Shown here in pieces: positions 44,776 through 56,076 of a stretch of DNA of 64,000 bases (its first letter is position 1; each line of letters begins with the position of its first letter). A program made the position numbers and the translations under genes. A model generated the notes under the pieces. It saw nothing but the letters and a program-made list of their open reading frames with translations. It did not search any database and had not been told where the DNA came from. The DNA is from Branchiostoma belcheri. Taxonomy: Eukaryota; Chordata; Leptocardii; Amphioxiformes; Branchiostomatidae. The stretch is from NCBI RefSeq assembly GCF_001625305.1, contig NW_017803909.1, positions 5,283,168-5,347,167 on the forward strand, given 5' to 3'.

Positions 44776-46484
44776 ACCACATTGACAATGAAAAACGAAT
44801 GACAAATTGGCGATTATTTCACTCATTCTCTCTGTACAGTAAAGTTAAGCAAGATATTCTAACACCGTATGTTCATGGAATGATCAGTGTATCAAGAAAG
44901 CGTTCCGGGCAAGGCTTTCCCAAACAAACCGTGATCACGACTTGGTCAATGAAAAATGAATGACAAATTGAAGACTATTTTACTCATTCTCTCTGTAAAG
45001 TGAAATCCAGCAAGATATTCTAACACCGTATGTTCAGATCATGGAATAATGCTGCCTTCTGGTTCAGTGTATCAAGAAAGCGTTCCGGGCAGGGCTTTCC
45101 CAAACATCACGACTTGTTCATTCGTCTTGCGGGCGCTCGTGTATGCACTGGATTAGTTCACCTCCATTGATTTTCTGTTTGACATTTCTCGCTAGATACG
45201 GAGCATTAGTGCCAAGATCATTAATCATGACTTTTACATCTGGATATCAACTGGATGAGCGATGACATTTAGGAGGTTTGACGGGGGCCGACAGGGGCTT
45301 CTCTGAAGGAGGTGAGGCAGATCAATTACTGGAATTGCCGGAGTCAACAGTGTCAGCTATCGGAGCGGGAAAGTGGATACATCAGCCGTTACACTCGGCC
45401 GTGGCTGTAAAACGAAAAAAAAAAATCAGCCTCGCTTCGCCGTCAACGACGTCAAGTACACTCTCCGTCGTAAAATTTGTTGGCATCGCATGTAACCGCT
45501 AAGCCGCCTCGCTCCAGGCGCAACACACGAGCTTCAGTGCACAGTGAGAGAACTGTGTAACTTCAGACGTCATAGCCTCTACCGGTGTTCCAGGATATCT
45601 ATATACGCAAATGAAAATGTTCTGTTGGCTTAAAGTTATCAGGTTAGCAGCAGAGTGAGGTCTGTACGTCACAGTGAGGAATGGAGATCTCGCGCCAAAA
45701 ATTCGCGCAATGCATCATGGGATCGACGTCTGACCACCTCTGGGTTAGCAGTAACTTTAGTGATTTTGAGATTACCAAATATCCCGAACACCGGCACATG
45801 GAAGGTTGTGTTATGTTTGCAGAATAAACTGTGCGTGATCCATCTCTGATGACTGGGCCTGACTTATGTGAAGGCGAAGTCACGAAAGACGACAGTTGAA
45901 GCCAAAGTTGATATACTCTCCGATAGCCCAAAATCCACCGCACCTTTACAGACACAGTTCGAGGTGTGTGCTCAAGGACAAGTAACGATGTACTTTTGGT
46001 CACAATGAAATGATAGGATAACAGCATATACTAGTACTGTCAGGCTTTGAAAGTTAATATACTAGTTGTAATAATGGCATCCGTAAATTCTCCTCTGCAA
46101 ACTTGCTCTTACGCTGTCACTTACAATACTTTGGCCCCTAAGGCTGAGAAGGCCTTGTAGTATACTGATGTTCTGACAGTATTAAAGGTTAGGCAATGAT
46201 GTAATATCCGCATAAGTATGCACAAACGAAGTCAACATTATGAGCGCCACATTTCGTTTTTAACTTGCCACAGATGTGGCCATTTTGCAGAATTTCTTTT
46301 CAAGCTGTATTATATTATACTTGGTCTGACGTCGAAAATATGCAAGAATCCTGTACAAAGAGTTGTACAGCTAAATTTCATCATTGTGATTACTAGTAAA
46401 ATTACAGCTGATGAGAAATCAGTATCTAGATTTGCCGCCTCTTTTGCCATTTTCGTACAGAAAATGCTGCTCATCCTGCACTTG
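44776..46484. other. Intergenic, paralogue B to LINE
   Basis: Contains a duplicated segment: 'aaagcgttccgggcaaggct' at about 44895 and 'aaagcgttccgggcagggct' at about 45078, each preceded by 'tactcattctctctgta'. No supported gene. Confidence 0.5.
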
Positions 46485-49250
46485 TTGAATGAATGAATGA
46501 ATGGTTTATTAGAAAAGAAACTCTCGCAGCCTTCTGGCTGAATTGCAGATTCCATTACAAGTACTTTAAAAGTGTCATTCAGTTGTAATATAAAAACGAT
46601 AATTAAATTTACCTATTTAAAATCAGTTCTGTCATGGCTTAAACATTCATGTCTCCGTTACAGATGATTAAAAGATGATTAAAATAATAGATATATAATA
46701 CACATAGATATTTTTCGCGAACAGTACGACATACATGCGGGCCTAACTCTTTCATCACATAAGTCACAATTTTTCCTTCTTCAAGTTCTCTGAAGGGTTG
46801 TGTTGAAAACAATATTGCTATTCATTCGTTTAACAGTCGGGTTAGGTATGGTATGGTAGAGTTTTGGTATCTATTTGTCCTACACTTCACAGTTCTCAGT
46901 TTGTTAGCATTTCGAGTGTTCCTGCCATGCTCCTCGCTTCCTCTCGGTGGGAGGAGGTCAGGGTTGATCTTAGAAGCAAATTTCCGGCATAAGTCCGTGC
47001 GTCGGCTGCTGAGTGACTGTAGGCCTGTAGTGTGCAAGGCTGAGTTGTAGTCCACGTACTGACCCCTCAGGATGGTGCGCAGTGCCCTCTTCTGTATCCT
47101 CTCCAAGCGAGCTGACTGGGAACTAGTGAGTCCTGGGTGCCATACCGGGGCACAGTACTCTACTACAGGTCTCACGTATGACTTGTAGACCTGCAGTAAG
47201 TCATTCACAGGGAGGTTGAAGTGTTTCAGTCTCCTTAATAGAAACAGCCGGCCGTTTGCTTTGTTGAGCATCTTGGTTACGTTTGTTTCCCACTTCAGGT
47301 TAGCCTGGAGCCAGACTCCCAGGAGACATGCAACTGCCACACTTTCAAGTTCTGAACCGTAAATGTTGAGTGACGGCGGTGCAGGGGGAATCCTCAAAAA
47401 GCAAATAGTCATAATCTTACACTTGTCTCCATTCAGAAGCATGTAATTGTCCTTGGACCACTGACCGAACTTATCTAGCTCTTCTTGCATGATGGAACGT
47501 TCAAGGCGATGCCTTGATTCTGTCATTGTTAAGTCGTCTACGTATTTCCATTCATGTATACTGGGAGCAGCATCTCTGACAGCGTCATCAAAGACAGCTA
47601 AAAATAGTATTGGTCCGAGAAGTGTGCCCTGAGGTACAGAACAGGTAAGTATCTCCCACTCTGACAGTTGTCCGCCGTAACGAACGCGTTGGCGCCGATT
47701 TGACACAAAGTCACTGATCCAGGGGATGATGCTAGGTCTTGCACCAAGTTTGATCAACTTGCTTATGGCTACAGTATGGTCAATGCGGTCGAAAGCCTTA
47801 GAAAAATCTGTCATGATCAAGGTTGTGATGTTTCCAGGCTTTTCAGATTCTCTGCACAGGTGGTCCATCAGACTCACGAGGTAGTGGGTAGTGGAGCGGC
47901 CCTTGAGACCCCCATATTGCTGTGGGTCAAGTGACGATCTGATGTCCTGCATCAACCACTTGGAAATAAAGGATTCCGCCACCTTCGCTAACTGTGATGT
48001 GAGGGAAACTGGGCGCAGCTTATCAACAGAAGGTGGTCTACATTTTGGTAAGGGCACTACTATTGCGTCCTTCCAGTCCTGTGGCACGTACCCTTCCCTC
48101 AATGATGTGTTTAGAATGTCTGAGATTGGTTGGGACAGTTCATATGCAAATTCCCGCAGTACTCGCGTGCTCAGATGATCTGGTCCAGGGGCTTTCCCCA
48201 CTTTCATTTTTCGCATGATGTTGTAAACATCCCATGGGAAGATTGTCGGCGGCGGGTCCTTACAGGGCAGGTAAGCCGGGAGTTGAGTACAATCTAACTC
48301 GGGGCGTCCTTGAGCGACTGTTGCAAACTGTTTGTTTATAAAGTTCGCGATGAAAAGACTATCAGCTGACTCATTACCCGGGATGGTAATCGAGAGTTCC
48401 TTGTGTTGCATGTTGAGCAGTCCTTTGATTTCTCGGTACCAGCTGGCTGGATTTTCTTTTCTCTGGTTTTCAATCCGGTCACTGTAGTAGGATTTCCTGG
48501 CTTTCTTCACCTCACGATTTATCTTGTTCCGCAGGTGTTTCCATAGTAGCGTTTTTCCATCAGAGAAGGCTTTTTGTCTTTGTAGGATTAGTGATTTCAC
48601 TTCCGGATTGATCCACGGTTTGTCTCTACAGTGCATTTTGATCTGTCTAGTGGGGAAGTGTTGTTCGATGGCTTTTCCCATGGTATCGTAGAAGATGGTT
48701 GTTTTGCGCTCGCATGAGGGTTCCTCGTACAGTTCCTGCCACTCATAAGAGCACAGCCACTGACCAAAGGAACGGATGTCCGAGTCCCGCATGGGTCGCA
48801 CAGTTTTAGTTTTAGTCACATTGTGTGTTTCACGCAGCTTAGGCCTCCACAGGACCGTGTTGTGGTCACTGAGTCCAAGAGGACCGGTGATTTCTGGTTC
48901 GCCGTAGTAAGACTGGAGGTTTGTCATGATCAAGTCTAGGATCGCCTGTCCTCTGGTGGGTTTGTCGACGACTTGAGTCAGTCCGTTCCCACTACAAATG
49001 TCTTTAATATCCAGTCTATTGAAGTCGCCCAGTAGAATTAGCCCTGCTTCTGGGTGTGATGTTCTTATGCGATCGGTTTCAGTAAGTTGGTTGTTGGCGT
49101 TGGCGTTGGTTTGGGAATAACAAAAATCTCGAATAGAAGCAACTAAAACGTCCCAAACTGCTTGTCCAACGTTTGAGGGGTTGTATTCCGACTTGCCTTT
49201 ACGTCGATTCTTGACCGATGGTGGCTTGTTATAGCCAAAAGTATACTTTT
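46485..49250 (-). mobile_element. CR1/L2-like non-LTR retrotransposon, 5' truncated
   Basis: Minus-strand element with a long ORF, about 330 bp of 3' tail and a 3'-terminal (TTCA)n microsatellite (46485-46503). A short simple-repeat tail without poly(A) is typical of CR1/L2-group LINEs. The upstream limit is set by loss of the ORF at a TAA (49249-49251), so the true 5' boundary is not defined. Confidence 0.8.
46822..49248 (-). CDS. LINE ORF2: endonuclease (C-terminal part) plus reverse transcriptase
   Basis: The frame is open for about 808 codons. The N-terminal part retains the end of an APE-type endonuclease: ILLGDFNRLD near 49020 and LGLSDHNTVLW. RT blocks follow: CRPPSVDKLRPVSLTS, QYGGLKGRSTTHYLVSLMDH, MTDFSKAFDRIDH (catalytic Asp), SVPQGTLLGPILFL and KYVDDLTM (catalytic YVDD). 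It ends TIPYLTRLLNE. The RT core has no internal stop, so the copy is young, although lack of the endonuclease N-terminus means it cannot be autonomous. No ORF1 seen. Confidence 0.88.
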   Translation of the reverse strand, partial: KYTFGYNKPPSVKNRRKGKSEYNPSNVGQAVWDVLVASIRDFCYSQTNANANNQLTETDRIRTSHPEAGLILLGDFNRLDIKDICSGNGLTQVVDKPTRGQAILDLIMTNLQSYYGEPEITGPLGLSDHNTVLWRPKLRETHNVTKTKTVRPMRDSDIRSFGQWLCSYEWQELYEEPSCERKTTIFYDTMGKAIEQHFPTRQIKMHCRDKPWINPEVKSLILQRQKAFSDGKTLLWKHLRNKINREVKKARKSYYSDRIENQRKENPASWYREIKGLLNMQHKELSITIPGNESADSLFIANFINKQFATVAQGRPELDCTQLPAYLPCKDPPPTIFPWDVYNIMRKMKVGKAPGPDHLSTRVLREFAYELSQPISDILNTSLREGYVPQDWKDAIVVPLPKCRPPSVDKLRPVSLTSQLAKVAESFISKWLMQDIRSSLDPQQYGGLKGRSTTHYLVSLMDHLCRESEKPGNITTLIMTDFSKAFDRIDHTVAISKLIKLGARPSIIPWISDFVSNRRQRVRYGGQLSEWEILTCSVPQGTLLGPILFLAVFDDAVRDAAPSIHEWKYVDDLTMTESRHRLERSIMQEELDKFGQWSKDNYMLLNGDKCKIMTICFLRIPPAPPSLNIYGSELESVAVACLLGVWLQANLKWETNVTKMLNKANGRLFLLRRLKHFNLPVNDLLQVYKSYVRPVVEYCAPVWHPGLTSSQSARLERIQKRALRTILRGQYVDYNSALHTTGLQSLSSRRTDLCRKFASKINPDLLPPRGSEEHGRNTRNANKLRTVKCRTNRYQNSTIPYLTRLLNE

Positions 49251-49748
49251 ATAAGGACATTGGCGGACGTGTTAAAAAGTGTGGGCAGCTATGAAAGCGC
49301 CACCTAGCGAACTTGTTGTTTATACGATGTACAGAATCGAAGTTTGTGTTAAATAAAGAAGAGCGAAACTCAGTGAGTTTAGTTTTGTCTCTGTAAGGTT
49401 CCACATGTGTTTGCATGTCGGTGGGATCTGTGTGTTGAGAAACTAATTCATTAATTGGCGATGTATGAACGAGTTCATTGAGAAGACAACTCTTGTCTAA
49501 TCATAAGTTGTCTTAGAATTATCTCTTTTTCTAATAGCCTGCGGGTGCTTCATTTTTCCCCATTGTACACTACAGACCCTGTACTTACTACCGACATCAA
49601 TGATAGTGTAATTTTGATAATTTTCTGTTCTATATAAATGTCTCAAGGTATGGAACTTGTCTTGTATACAAGTACATGCATAGAGGAGATCTCTCTCATT
49701 TGTATATAATTCACATTTCTATACAACAAAATGAAGCCTTCATGATCA
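49251..49748. other. Intergenic between LINE copies
   Basis: No recognisable gene. It may include 5' sequence of the LINE no longer in frame, which I cannot delimit. Confidence 0.4.
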
Positions 49749-50038
49749 TGCCTTCAAATATCAGAGTTATCAACCAAGAATTGAGGTGTTCAAAAACTCG
49801 TATTTCCTAAGAACTATCGTAGACTGGAACTCGTTGCCACCAAGCACAGTTGTGGCACCATCACTATAGAAAGCTTTAAACAACTCCTGCAATTAAATGT
49901 GCAAAGATTGAGTGTAACAAGTCGTTCGGGGTGATATACTAGTAGCTAGCTGCCGTCGCGCCGCGTGCCTGCGAAGCTGGTGTGTTACGCCGAAGGGCGG
50001 TTATACCGGCTATACTGACACAGATACAGGTACAGATG
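49749..50038 (+). mobile_element. 3' fragment of another CR1-like LINE
   Basis: Reads FKNSYFLRTIVDWNSLPPST in the plus direction, a typical C-terminus of CR1-group RT ORFs. This is followed by 'aagtcgttcgg', 'ccgcgtgcctgcgaagctgg' and a GATACA-like tail. Homologue of 12632-12913. It ends about 240 bp before the GST-1 start. Confidence 0.75.
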
Positions 50039-50180
50039 AAAGTTGTATTCAATTTTAAATCTAAATTACAAGCACCCGGAAATCAGACAAATGCGGTAAA
50101 AACTGTAACACTTTACTAGAACCGGTCGTTCCACTTTCTCAGTTGTCTGTGCCATCACGTGATTTCACATAGACTCGACA

Positions 50181-50189
50181 TATAAAAAG
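50181..50189 (+). promoter_or_regulatory. TATA box of GST-1
   Basis: TATAAAAAG lies 89 bp upstream of the ATG, so transcription would start near 50212 with a short 5'UTR ending in CACCATG. Confidence 0.55.
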
Positions 50190-50277
50190 TCACCAACAAC
50201 CTCTCACAGACTACTCCTCAGTCTTATTCTCTTGACAAGGCACACGGTGGTCAGACTGACAACAGCGCATAGACACC

Positions 50278-53200
50278 ATGTCGGACACCGCCGAAGTTAC
50301 CCTGTACTACGCGCCCGGCACCGTGGCCGCCCTGTCACTGATGATCCTTCTGGAGGAGAAGGGGATCCAGTACACCGCTAAAGCCGAAATGGACGAGGAC
50401 AACCCCAGCGACGAAGTCAAGAAACTCGACCCCAGACAGGAGGTAAATATGCGCATTGTAAATTGCTTTAAAAAGAGAGAAGAAATCCTCAAGGCCTAGA
50501 TTAGTTTATTCTCTAGTAGTAGACGTTTACGTTATTCTGTTATCCTTGTATCCTATGTATCATGTTACTCAGTATGATGTACATGTAACATCACATTCTG
50601 ATGTATGCATTTAGCCCCATGGGCATGAACATGCAAAAATAAAGATTGTCTTCATAAATTTATCTGAAAAATTAGATTATTTTTACTATCATTCTAATCA
50701 ATAGTAGCTTACAGTGTCAACATGTAATGTACAAATTTGCCCGCAATGCACGAAATTGGCCCAGATATATCAAGGGGAGGTGCTGTAGTATTTATCTCTA
50801 TTTGATTATGCCTAGATGTAGGCCAGTCGTCAACATCGCTTAAAACTTCCATCGACGGTAAAACATTGGGGAAATGCAAATGTTACAATGAGCACGAAAC
50901 GTCACCCAGCGATTGCATCCTGTCATTGCAATTAAGTGTTTTCCCTTGTTTTCCAGGTCCCAATCCTGCAACACGGCGAAGTGGTGTTAACTGAGTACCT
51001 GGCTGCCTTGATATACTTAGAGGTGAGTACAGCACAGTTTTCTCTTAACTAGTTAGAACTTTCACCAGACCATGTCATTACTGTTACACAGTTGTCGCTC
51101 GAAATCGTTGGTCGAGTAATATTTCCTGCTTAATTAGCTTTCGTACACTTCCATGAATTGCATTCATGTTTTCCATGGAGATTTTTTCAGAGATTATTCT
51201 TCCTCATTTGTTCACATTTGTATCCGGGTTCTACTATACTAATATGTACATAGAAATCGGCAGATTTCGTAGATGACGACAATATTTATACATATGTAAT
51301 CATTGCATTGGCTAGAAAATGCTGTTGTCCATAGTAATACTCTCCAAGCAGAGGTTGATCATTACCTTTTTTTACATGGTGAGGGTAGCGACAAAAAACG
51401 GGGCATATATAAAAAGGTAACGAGCTACCCCCATCAACCTCTGCTTGGATAGTACATAGAAATACCTTGTTGTCGTAAGCGTATGATCGCTGATGTGTCA
51501 CAAAACTACACTCTTAGCTTGTTCTATCCATCTAGACCCATCGGCCGGGTCAGTTGGTAGCGCCTATAACACCCCCCCACACACACACACACTGTTACAC
51601 GTACGTTGAATTTACCTGCTATGCCGTGTTGTCCCAGGAAACGTTCGGAGGGACGAAACTCATTCCCGACGATGACCTGACGAAGGAGGCCCTGGTCCTG
51701 CAGCGCATGTTCAGCGCCGAGCACGTGGGACTGGACGACACCACCATCTGCAGCTACTGGGAGGACTGGGAGGAATATGAGGAGGAAGAGGACGAAGAAT
51801 TCAACGAAGAGGAATTCGAAAACGATGTACGCTATGCTTCTTTACACTAACTGTTCCTGTACGTTTGGGAACGCATTGTAGCATTTGTGTAGATATGTAA
51901 ATATTGTATGTCTGGGAATGCATATATAGCAGCGGCACCTGTGCTGCAGAGCAATGTGAACCAGTCAGAATTGCCCTGAGGAAGGTGACAGACGGTCACC
52001 GAAACGTCAGCTGAATAAAAGACTTCGTTGTGTAAAAAGATCAAGAGTCTCTTTACTCTGTTAACCAATTAGCATGGAAGTTATATGTATAAACTTCATT
52101 AGAAACGTCCTTGTTAGGGCTAACTGTTATGGAAACTTAATGATATCATGGCATTTTATAACTAAGGTTGCTGACACGTTTCCTTCATTGCCAGCGACGG
52201 CTGGATCACATTTTAACTGCGTTTACCGAAGGAAAACATGTTTTTTTTTCATCTATTTCCTCTTCTCCAAACAAATAAGGTCAATGATCTGAAACAGACG
52301 TCTGTCACCATAGTAACTAGTGTTGGGTTACATCATGTTGCAATTTCATAGCAGGAGGGATTTAAACTCCTGCCTGACCATATATATATGAATGTGTTTG
52401 AGTAAGAATTAACAGAGCAGACCATATGCGAAGGTAAACATTATGCATTTGCTTTGCAAATGTTACCTTTCTAGTTTTTAGTATGTGAGCACTCATCATT
52501 TTTGTTGTTTATCAGGAGGAACTTGAGGCGGCGTACGAGGAGGCAGATGAGGAAGACGCCATGGAGGATCTGGCGGAAGAACTCATGGTTTGGGAGGAAT
52601 ATCTGAAAGAGGTGAGTTCTTTCTCTAAACAGATTACTTGTGGCCACTAATATTTCAGTCACATTGCCACCATCTATGGTTTCTCAATGGGGAAGGTCAG
52701 ACAACTATTATCCCTAGCTTCACCATAGCAAAGAAACTTTGCTAAGGATGTCATTCATTACAATCAATATATAGAATACCTTTGCTGCTAACTTATGGAT
52801 ATTCCGAAGTGTGACGTGCAAGTATAACTAAGAGTACCAGTATGAGATAAAGGTGTTTATAGCCAAAGTTTTTGTGTCTTGTAAAACTGATATCTCAGCG
52901 AATGAGTACATCAGATGACTCTTTTTATGTTTACCGAAGGAAAATATATTGTTTTTGCTCTGTTTCCTCTTCTTCTCCAAACAAATAAGGTCAATGACTT
53001 GAACCAGACGTCTCTCACCATGGTAACTAGTGTTGGGTTACATCGTGTTGCAATCTTATTGCAGGGAGGATTTAGACTCCTGTCACCATATATATGAATG
53101 TGTTTGAGTAAGAATTAACAGGGCAGACCTTTTGCGAAGGTAAACATTATGCATTCGCTTTGCAAACGTAAGCTTCTAGTCTTACAAACGTTTCCAACGT

Positions 53201-53932
53201 TAACAGGAAGGCGGCCCGTACATCGCTGGGACGGAGTTCACCATGGCAGACGTTGCTTTCTTCCCTGTGCTGTCCTTCGTCATGTGGATGGGGTTCAAGC
53301 CCGAGGCAACGTATCCAGAACTGCACAAATACTACGAGGCGGTAAGCTGGTTTCCTTACTCTTATTTTGCTCCGTTTCCTTCATATTCTATTGGAACTAT
53401 TCTTTCCACCATCAGGACTTCTACTTGTAGCTAGAACATTGCAGTTGCTGTAAACCAATGATTAACCAGGAGTGTTATTTCAATGCTACAACCCAGGCTA
53501 TTGTTTACGTTAGCACATTATAGAAAAAAAATGACAGATATGACACACAGTTTGTTCAGGAAACGTGAGCATTTCTGTATGGTATGTTTAAAGTTAACTT
53601 GAAGCAAGATCAACACATTTAGGCTTGTACAATGTATATTTTATATCTTGTTGAATACTAGTATTTTGCGGGGAATGGGATCATTGCTAACAGAAGTGGT
53701 TCTGAGAATTTCAGTGGTTTCAAACTGTTTTTTTAAACTATACTTTCAAGATTTGATGCCCAGGTGCTTTTTGTACTTATTTTCTTCATTTCATTGTCCA
53801 CAGCTCCGAGAACGTCCGACTATCCAAACTGCGTGGCCGGAGGATTGGAACACACCGGCACCGGGAAAGCCGTTCCAATATCTGGACGAGCACTTGGAGG
53901 ACGAAGAGGGGGAAGGAAAAGAAGGGGAATAA
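50278..53932 (+). CDS. Glutathione S-transferase, rho-class-like, copy 1 (6 exons, 259 aa)
   Basis: Exons 50278-50442, 50957-51022, 51638-51826, 52516-52611, 53207-53341 and 53804-53932 all break in phase 0. The N-terminal thioredoxin fold starts VTLYYAPGTVAAL and includes VPILQHGEVVLTEYLAALIY, the GSH-site strand. The C-terminal domain has ALVLQRMFSAEH, VWEEYLKE, GPYIAGTEFTMADVAFFPV (the N-capping box) and RERPTIQTAWPEDW. Order and words match fish and amphioxus rho-class GSTs (LIP....EALM.QRMF, LWEGYL, RPSI..SWPP.W). It carries an extra very acidic stretch of about 50 residues across the exon 3/4 border (WEEYEEEEDEEFNEEEFEND and onward). The first helix lacks the Ser/Cys-x-Pro-Cys-like motif seen in copy 2. 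Probable detoxification enzyme. Confidence 0.85.
51337..51452. mobile_element. Foldback element in GST-1 intron 2
   Basis: Left 'tactctccaagcagaggttg', right 'caacctctgcttggatagta'. Inner 'gggtagcgacaaaaaacggg' and 'tatataaaaaggtaacgagc'. Related to 17169-17346. Confidence 0.6.
51931..52070 (+). ncRNA. Hammerhead-ribozyme-like module of a Penelope-like repeat
   Basis: CTGAGGA (51976-51982), stem II GGTGAC/GTCACC around a short loop, and GAAAC (52001-52005), then 'gtcagctgaataaaagac'. This is the minimal CUGANGA-stemII-GAAA core found in terminal repeats of Penelope-like retroelements. Stem III is only weakly formed, so self-cleavage is uncertain. It lies in GST-1 intron 3, sense to the gene. 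Confidence 0.4.
52220..52476 (-). repeat. R260 family, copy 6 (GST-1 intron 3)
   Basis: Full length, 'gtttaccgaaggaaaaca' to 'tgttacctttctagttt', ending about 40 bp before exon 4. Confidence 0.75.
52927..53180 (-). repeat. R260 family, copy 7 (GST-1 intron 4)
   Basis: Full length, same orientation, ending 27 bp before exon 5. Confidence 0.75.
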
Positions 53933-53944
53933 ATAGAATTCTCC

Positions 53945-54460
53945 GCGTTGTGTATTAATTGTAGGGACAACGAATCAATGATAATAGAGGTTTCAAACAT
54001 TGGACAGTTTTAGACATTAGCAGTCATTTGAGTTGTACGTCATGTGTGAAACACAGTATTAGTTTAAGTAGTAGAACACTTCAATCATACTCTTGTGTAT
54101 GAATATGTATCGTATACCATTGTCATTTTATGTTTATATATTAAGCTTCAGAAAAAAGAAAATGAACCCTCCCTTGCATTCTGGAAAAAATGCTCGTGAC
54201 TAGCTCTGCAATGTTTCATACAACTAGAAAGGTAACATTTGCAAAGCAAATGCATAATGTTTACCTTCGCATATGGTCTTAATTGTCGGATAACGAAGCA
54301 ATGGCAATAGAAGTTCCAAACATTGGACAGTTTTCCGACATTAGCAATCATTTGAGTTGTACGTCATGTGTGAAACACAGTATTAGTTTAAAAAGTTCAA
54401 GCATACTCTTTTGTATGTGAGTGTATCGTATACTATTGTCATTTTATGTTTGCTGTCTTG
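53945..54460 (+). repeat. Tandem duplication in the GST-1 3'UTR region, split by an R260 fragment
   Basis: 53960-54135 and 54292-54450 share 'aacattggacagtttt', 'tcatttgagttgtacgtcat' and 'gtgtgaaacacagtattagt'. A 58-bp R260 fragment (54222-54279) lies between them. Confidence 0.75.
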
Positions 54461-54538
54461 TAATATTGACAGTAGTGGCAATAATATGCCGTAATATAAT
54501 AATGGAGACTAGAACAACTGTTTGGGTGTTGAACTTAA

Positions 54539-54544
54539 TAAAGT
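54539..54544 (+). terminator. Polyadenylation signal, likely GST-1
   Basis: AATAAA followed by a T-rich stretch, about 600 bp after the stop codon and beyond the duplicated 3'UTR. Confidence 0.45.
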
Positions 54545-54621
54545 TTTTATCACTCAACAAGACTTGGTCAGCTGCATTCATTATGACTAGTAGTATTATG
54601 AGGAGGTGTATGAATGCATGA

Positions 54622-54653
54622 CTGTGTGCGTGTGTGTGTGTGTGTGTGCGTGT
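54622..54653 (+). repeat. (TG)n microsatellite
   Basis: Interrupted TG repeats just beyond the GST-1 polyadenylation signal. Confidence 0.9.
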
Positions 54654-54779
54654 ATTTCGCAGCATGTGTTTCTAAGTGTGTGTGTAGTCTCCGAAAATTG
54701 ACGCAATGGACAATTTTTGTCTTGGACACCTAAACCTACACAAACTAGTGACAAACGTACTTCCCATGCTCGTTCCAAA

Positions 54780-55910
54780 TCATTTACAGACAACATCTAC
54801 ATGAAATTGACTTATTAGTTTCTGGAAACCCATACCTGATGTTCCCAAGACATGCAATGTCTATTCAAAACCACCAATGAATTTTACAGACAACAAGCAG
54901 ATGGAATAGACTTGGTTGGAAACCTATTAGTAATTTCCGAAACAACACATACAAACCTGTGACAAACTGTGACGATATATTAGACACTGAAAATCTATAC
55001 ATAATTTGGCCAAGACAGACAACACAATTTTACTTGTCTTGTCTATTCAAATTTAAAATCATGAATTGAATTTTACAGACAACATCTAGGCGAAATAGAC
55101 TGTTTTGTTCCTGGTAACCCATACCTGATTTTCCTAAGACAACACAAACCACTGCTGAACTGACCTGCAAAGTCTATCCAAATCCGCCAATGAATTTTAC
55201 AGACAACATACAGATGGAATAGACTTGGAAACCGATACGTTATTTCGAATTCAGAAGACAACACAAACCTGTGACAAACTTACTTGCCACACAACTTCTT
55301 GGCGATATATTGGACCCTTTTGTTTTTGGAAATCTATACATAATTTAGCCAGGACGACACAATTTTACTTGCCATGTCTAGCCAGATTTAAAATCATCAA
55401 TTGAATTTTAGACAACATTTAGACGAAATAGACTGCTTTAGTCTTGGAGATCTACATGTATACATAATTTTTCAATATGAGACAAACCAACAGCAAAGAC
55501 AACTTGCAGTGTCTATTCAAAATCGTCCATTCAATTTTACAGAAAACATCTAGTCGGTGATATGGACAAATCTATACCTCAAAATTTTCCCAAGACGACA
55601 TAAGCCAATGAAAATTTACTTGCCATATAATTGAGATGTATATATGATTTTCCGAACATGACATGACATAAACCAAAGGGATTCAAGTGGTATATAACCA
55701 CCTTGCATAAACCAAAGACAATTTTACTTGCCCGGTGATGTCTTTATCAACTGAAAACCATCAACTGAATTTTTCAGACAACATCTACTGGACAGCTTTG
55801 TTCTTGGTTCTCCCGAGACAACATAAAGCAGTGACAATTTTATTTACCATATGCATGCACAAGCAAAACACCTCAATAGAGTTTTACAGACAACATCTAA
55901 GAAGTAGTCT
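54780..55910 (+). repeat. Degenerate tandem array between the GST genes
   Basis: About eight units marked by 'aattttacagacaacatcta' or variants, often followed by 'gaaatagact' or 'gatggaatagact', at roughly 54785, 54880, 55070, 55192, 55403, 55535, 55770 and 55876. Spacing is irregular (about 95-235 bp). No coding frame. Confidence 0.7.
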
Positions 55911-56076
55911 GTGACATGTCAAGACTTGTTCTTCCAGTCTATTTTGACGTCTGTACTCACGTGACTATATTGTCTGACCAAAGTAATCCATATATATTGA
56001 ATGATTACAGTCGCTTCACACACTCACTATTCAGTATTCCCCCGCCACTGTCCACAGCTGCTACAGTTCGCTCGCT

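Noticed and set aside
53791-54000. Minus-strand and shifted-frame ORFs over GST exons
   Set aside because: They are shadows of the GST coding exons, whose phases and motifs are convincing.
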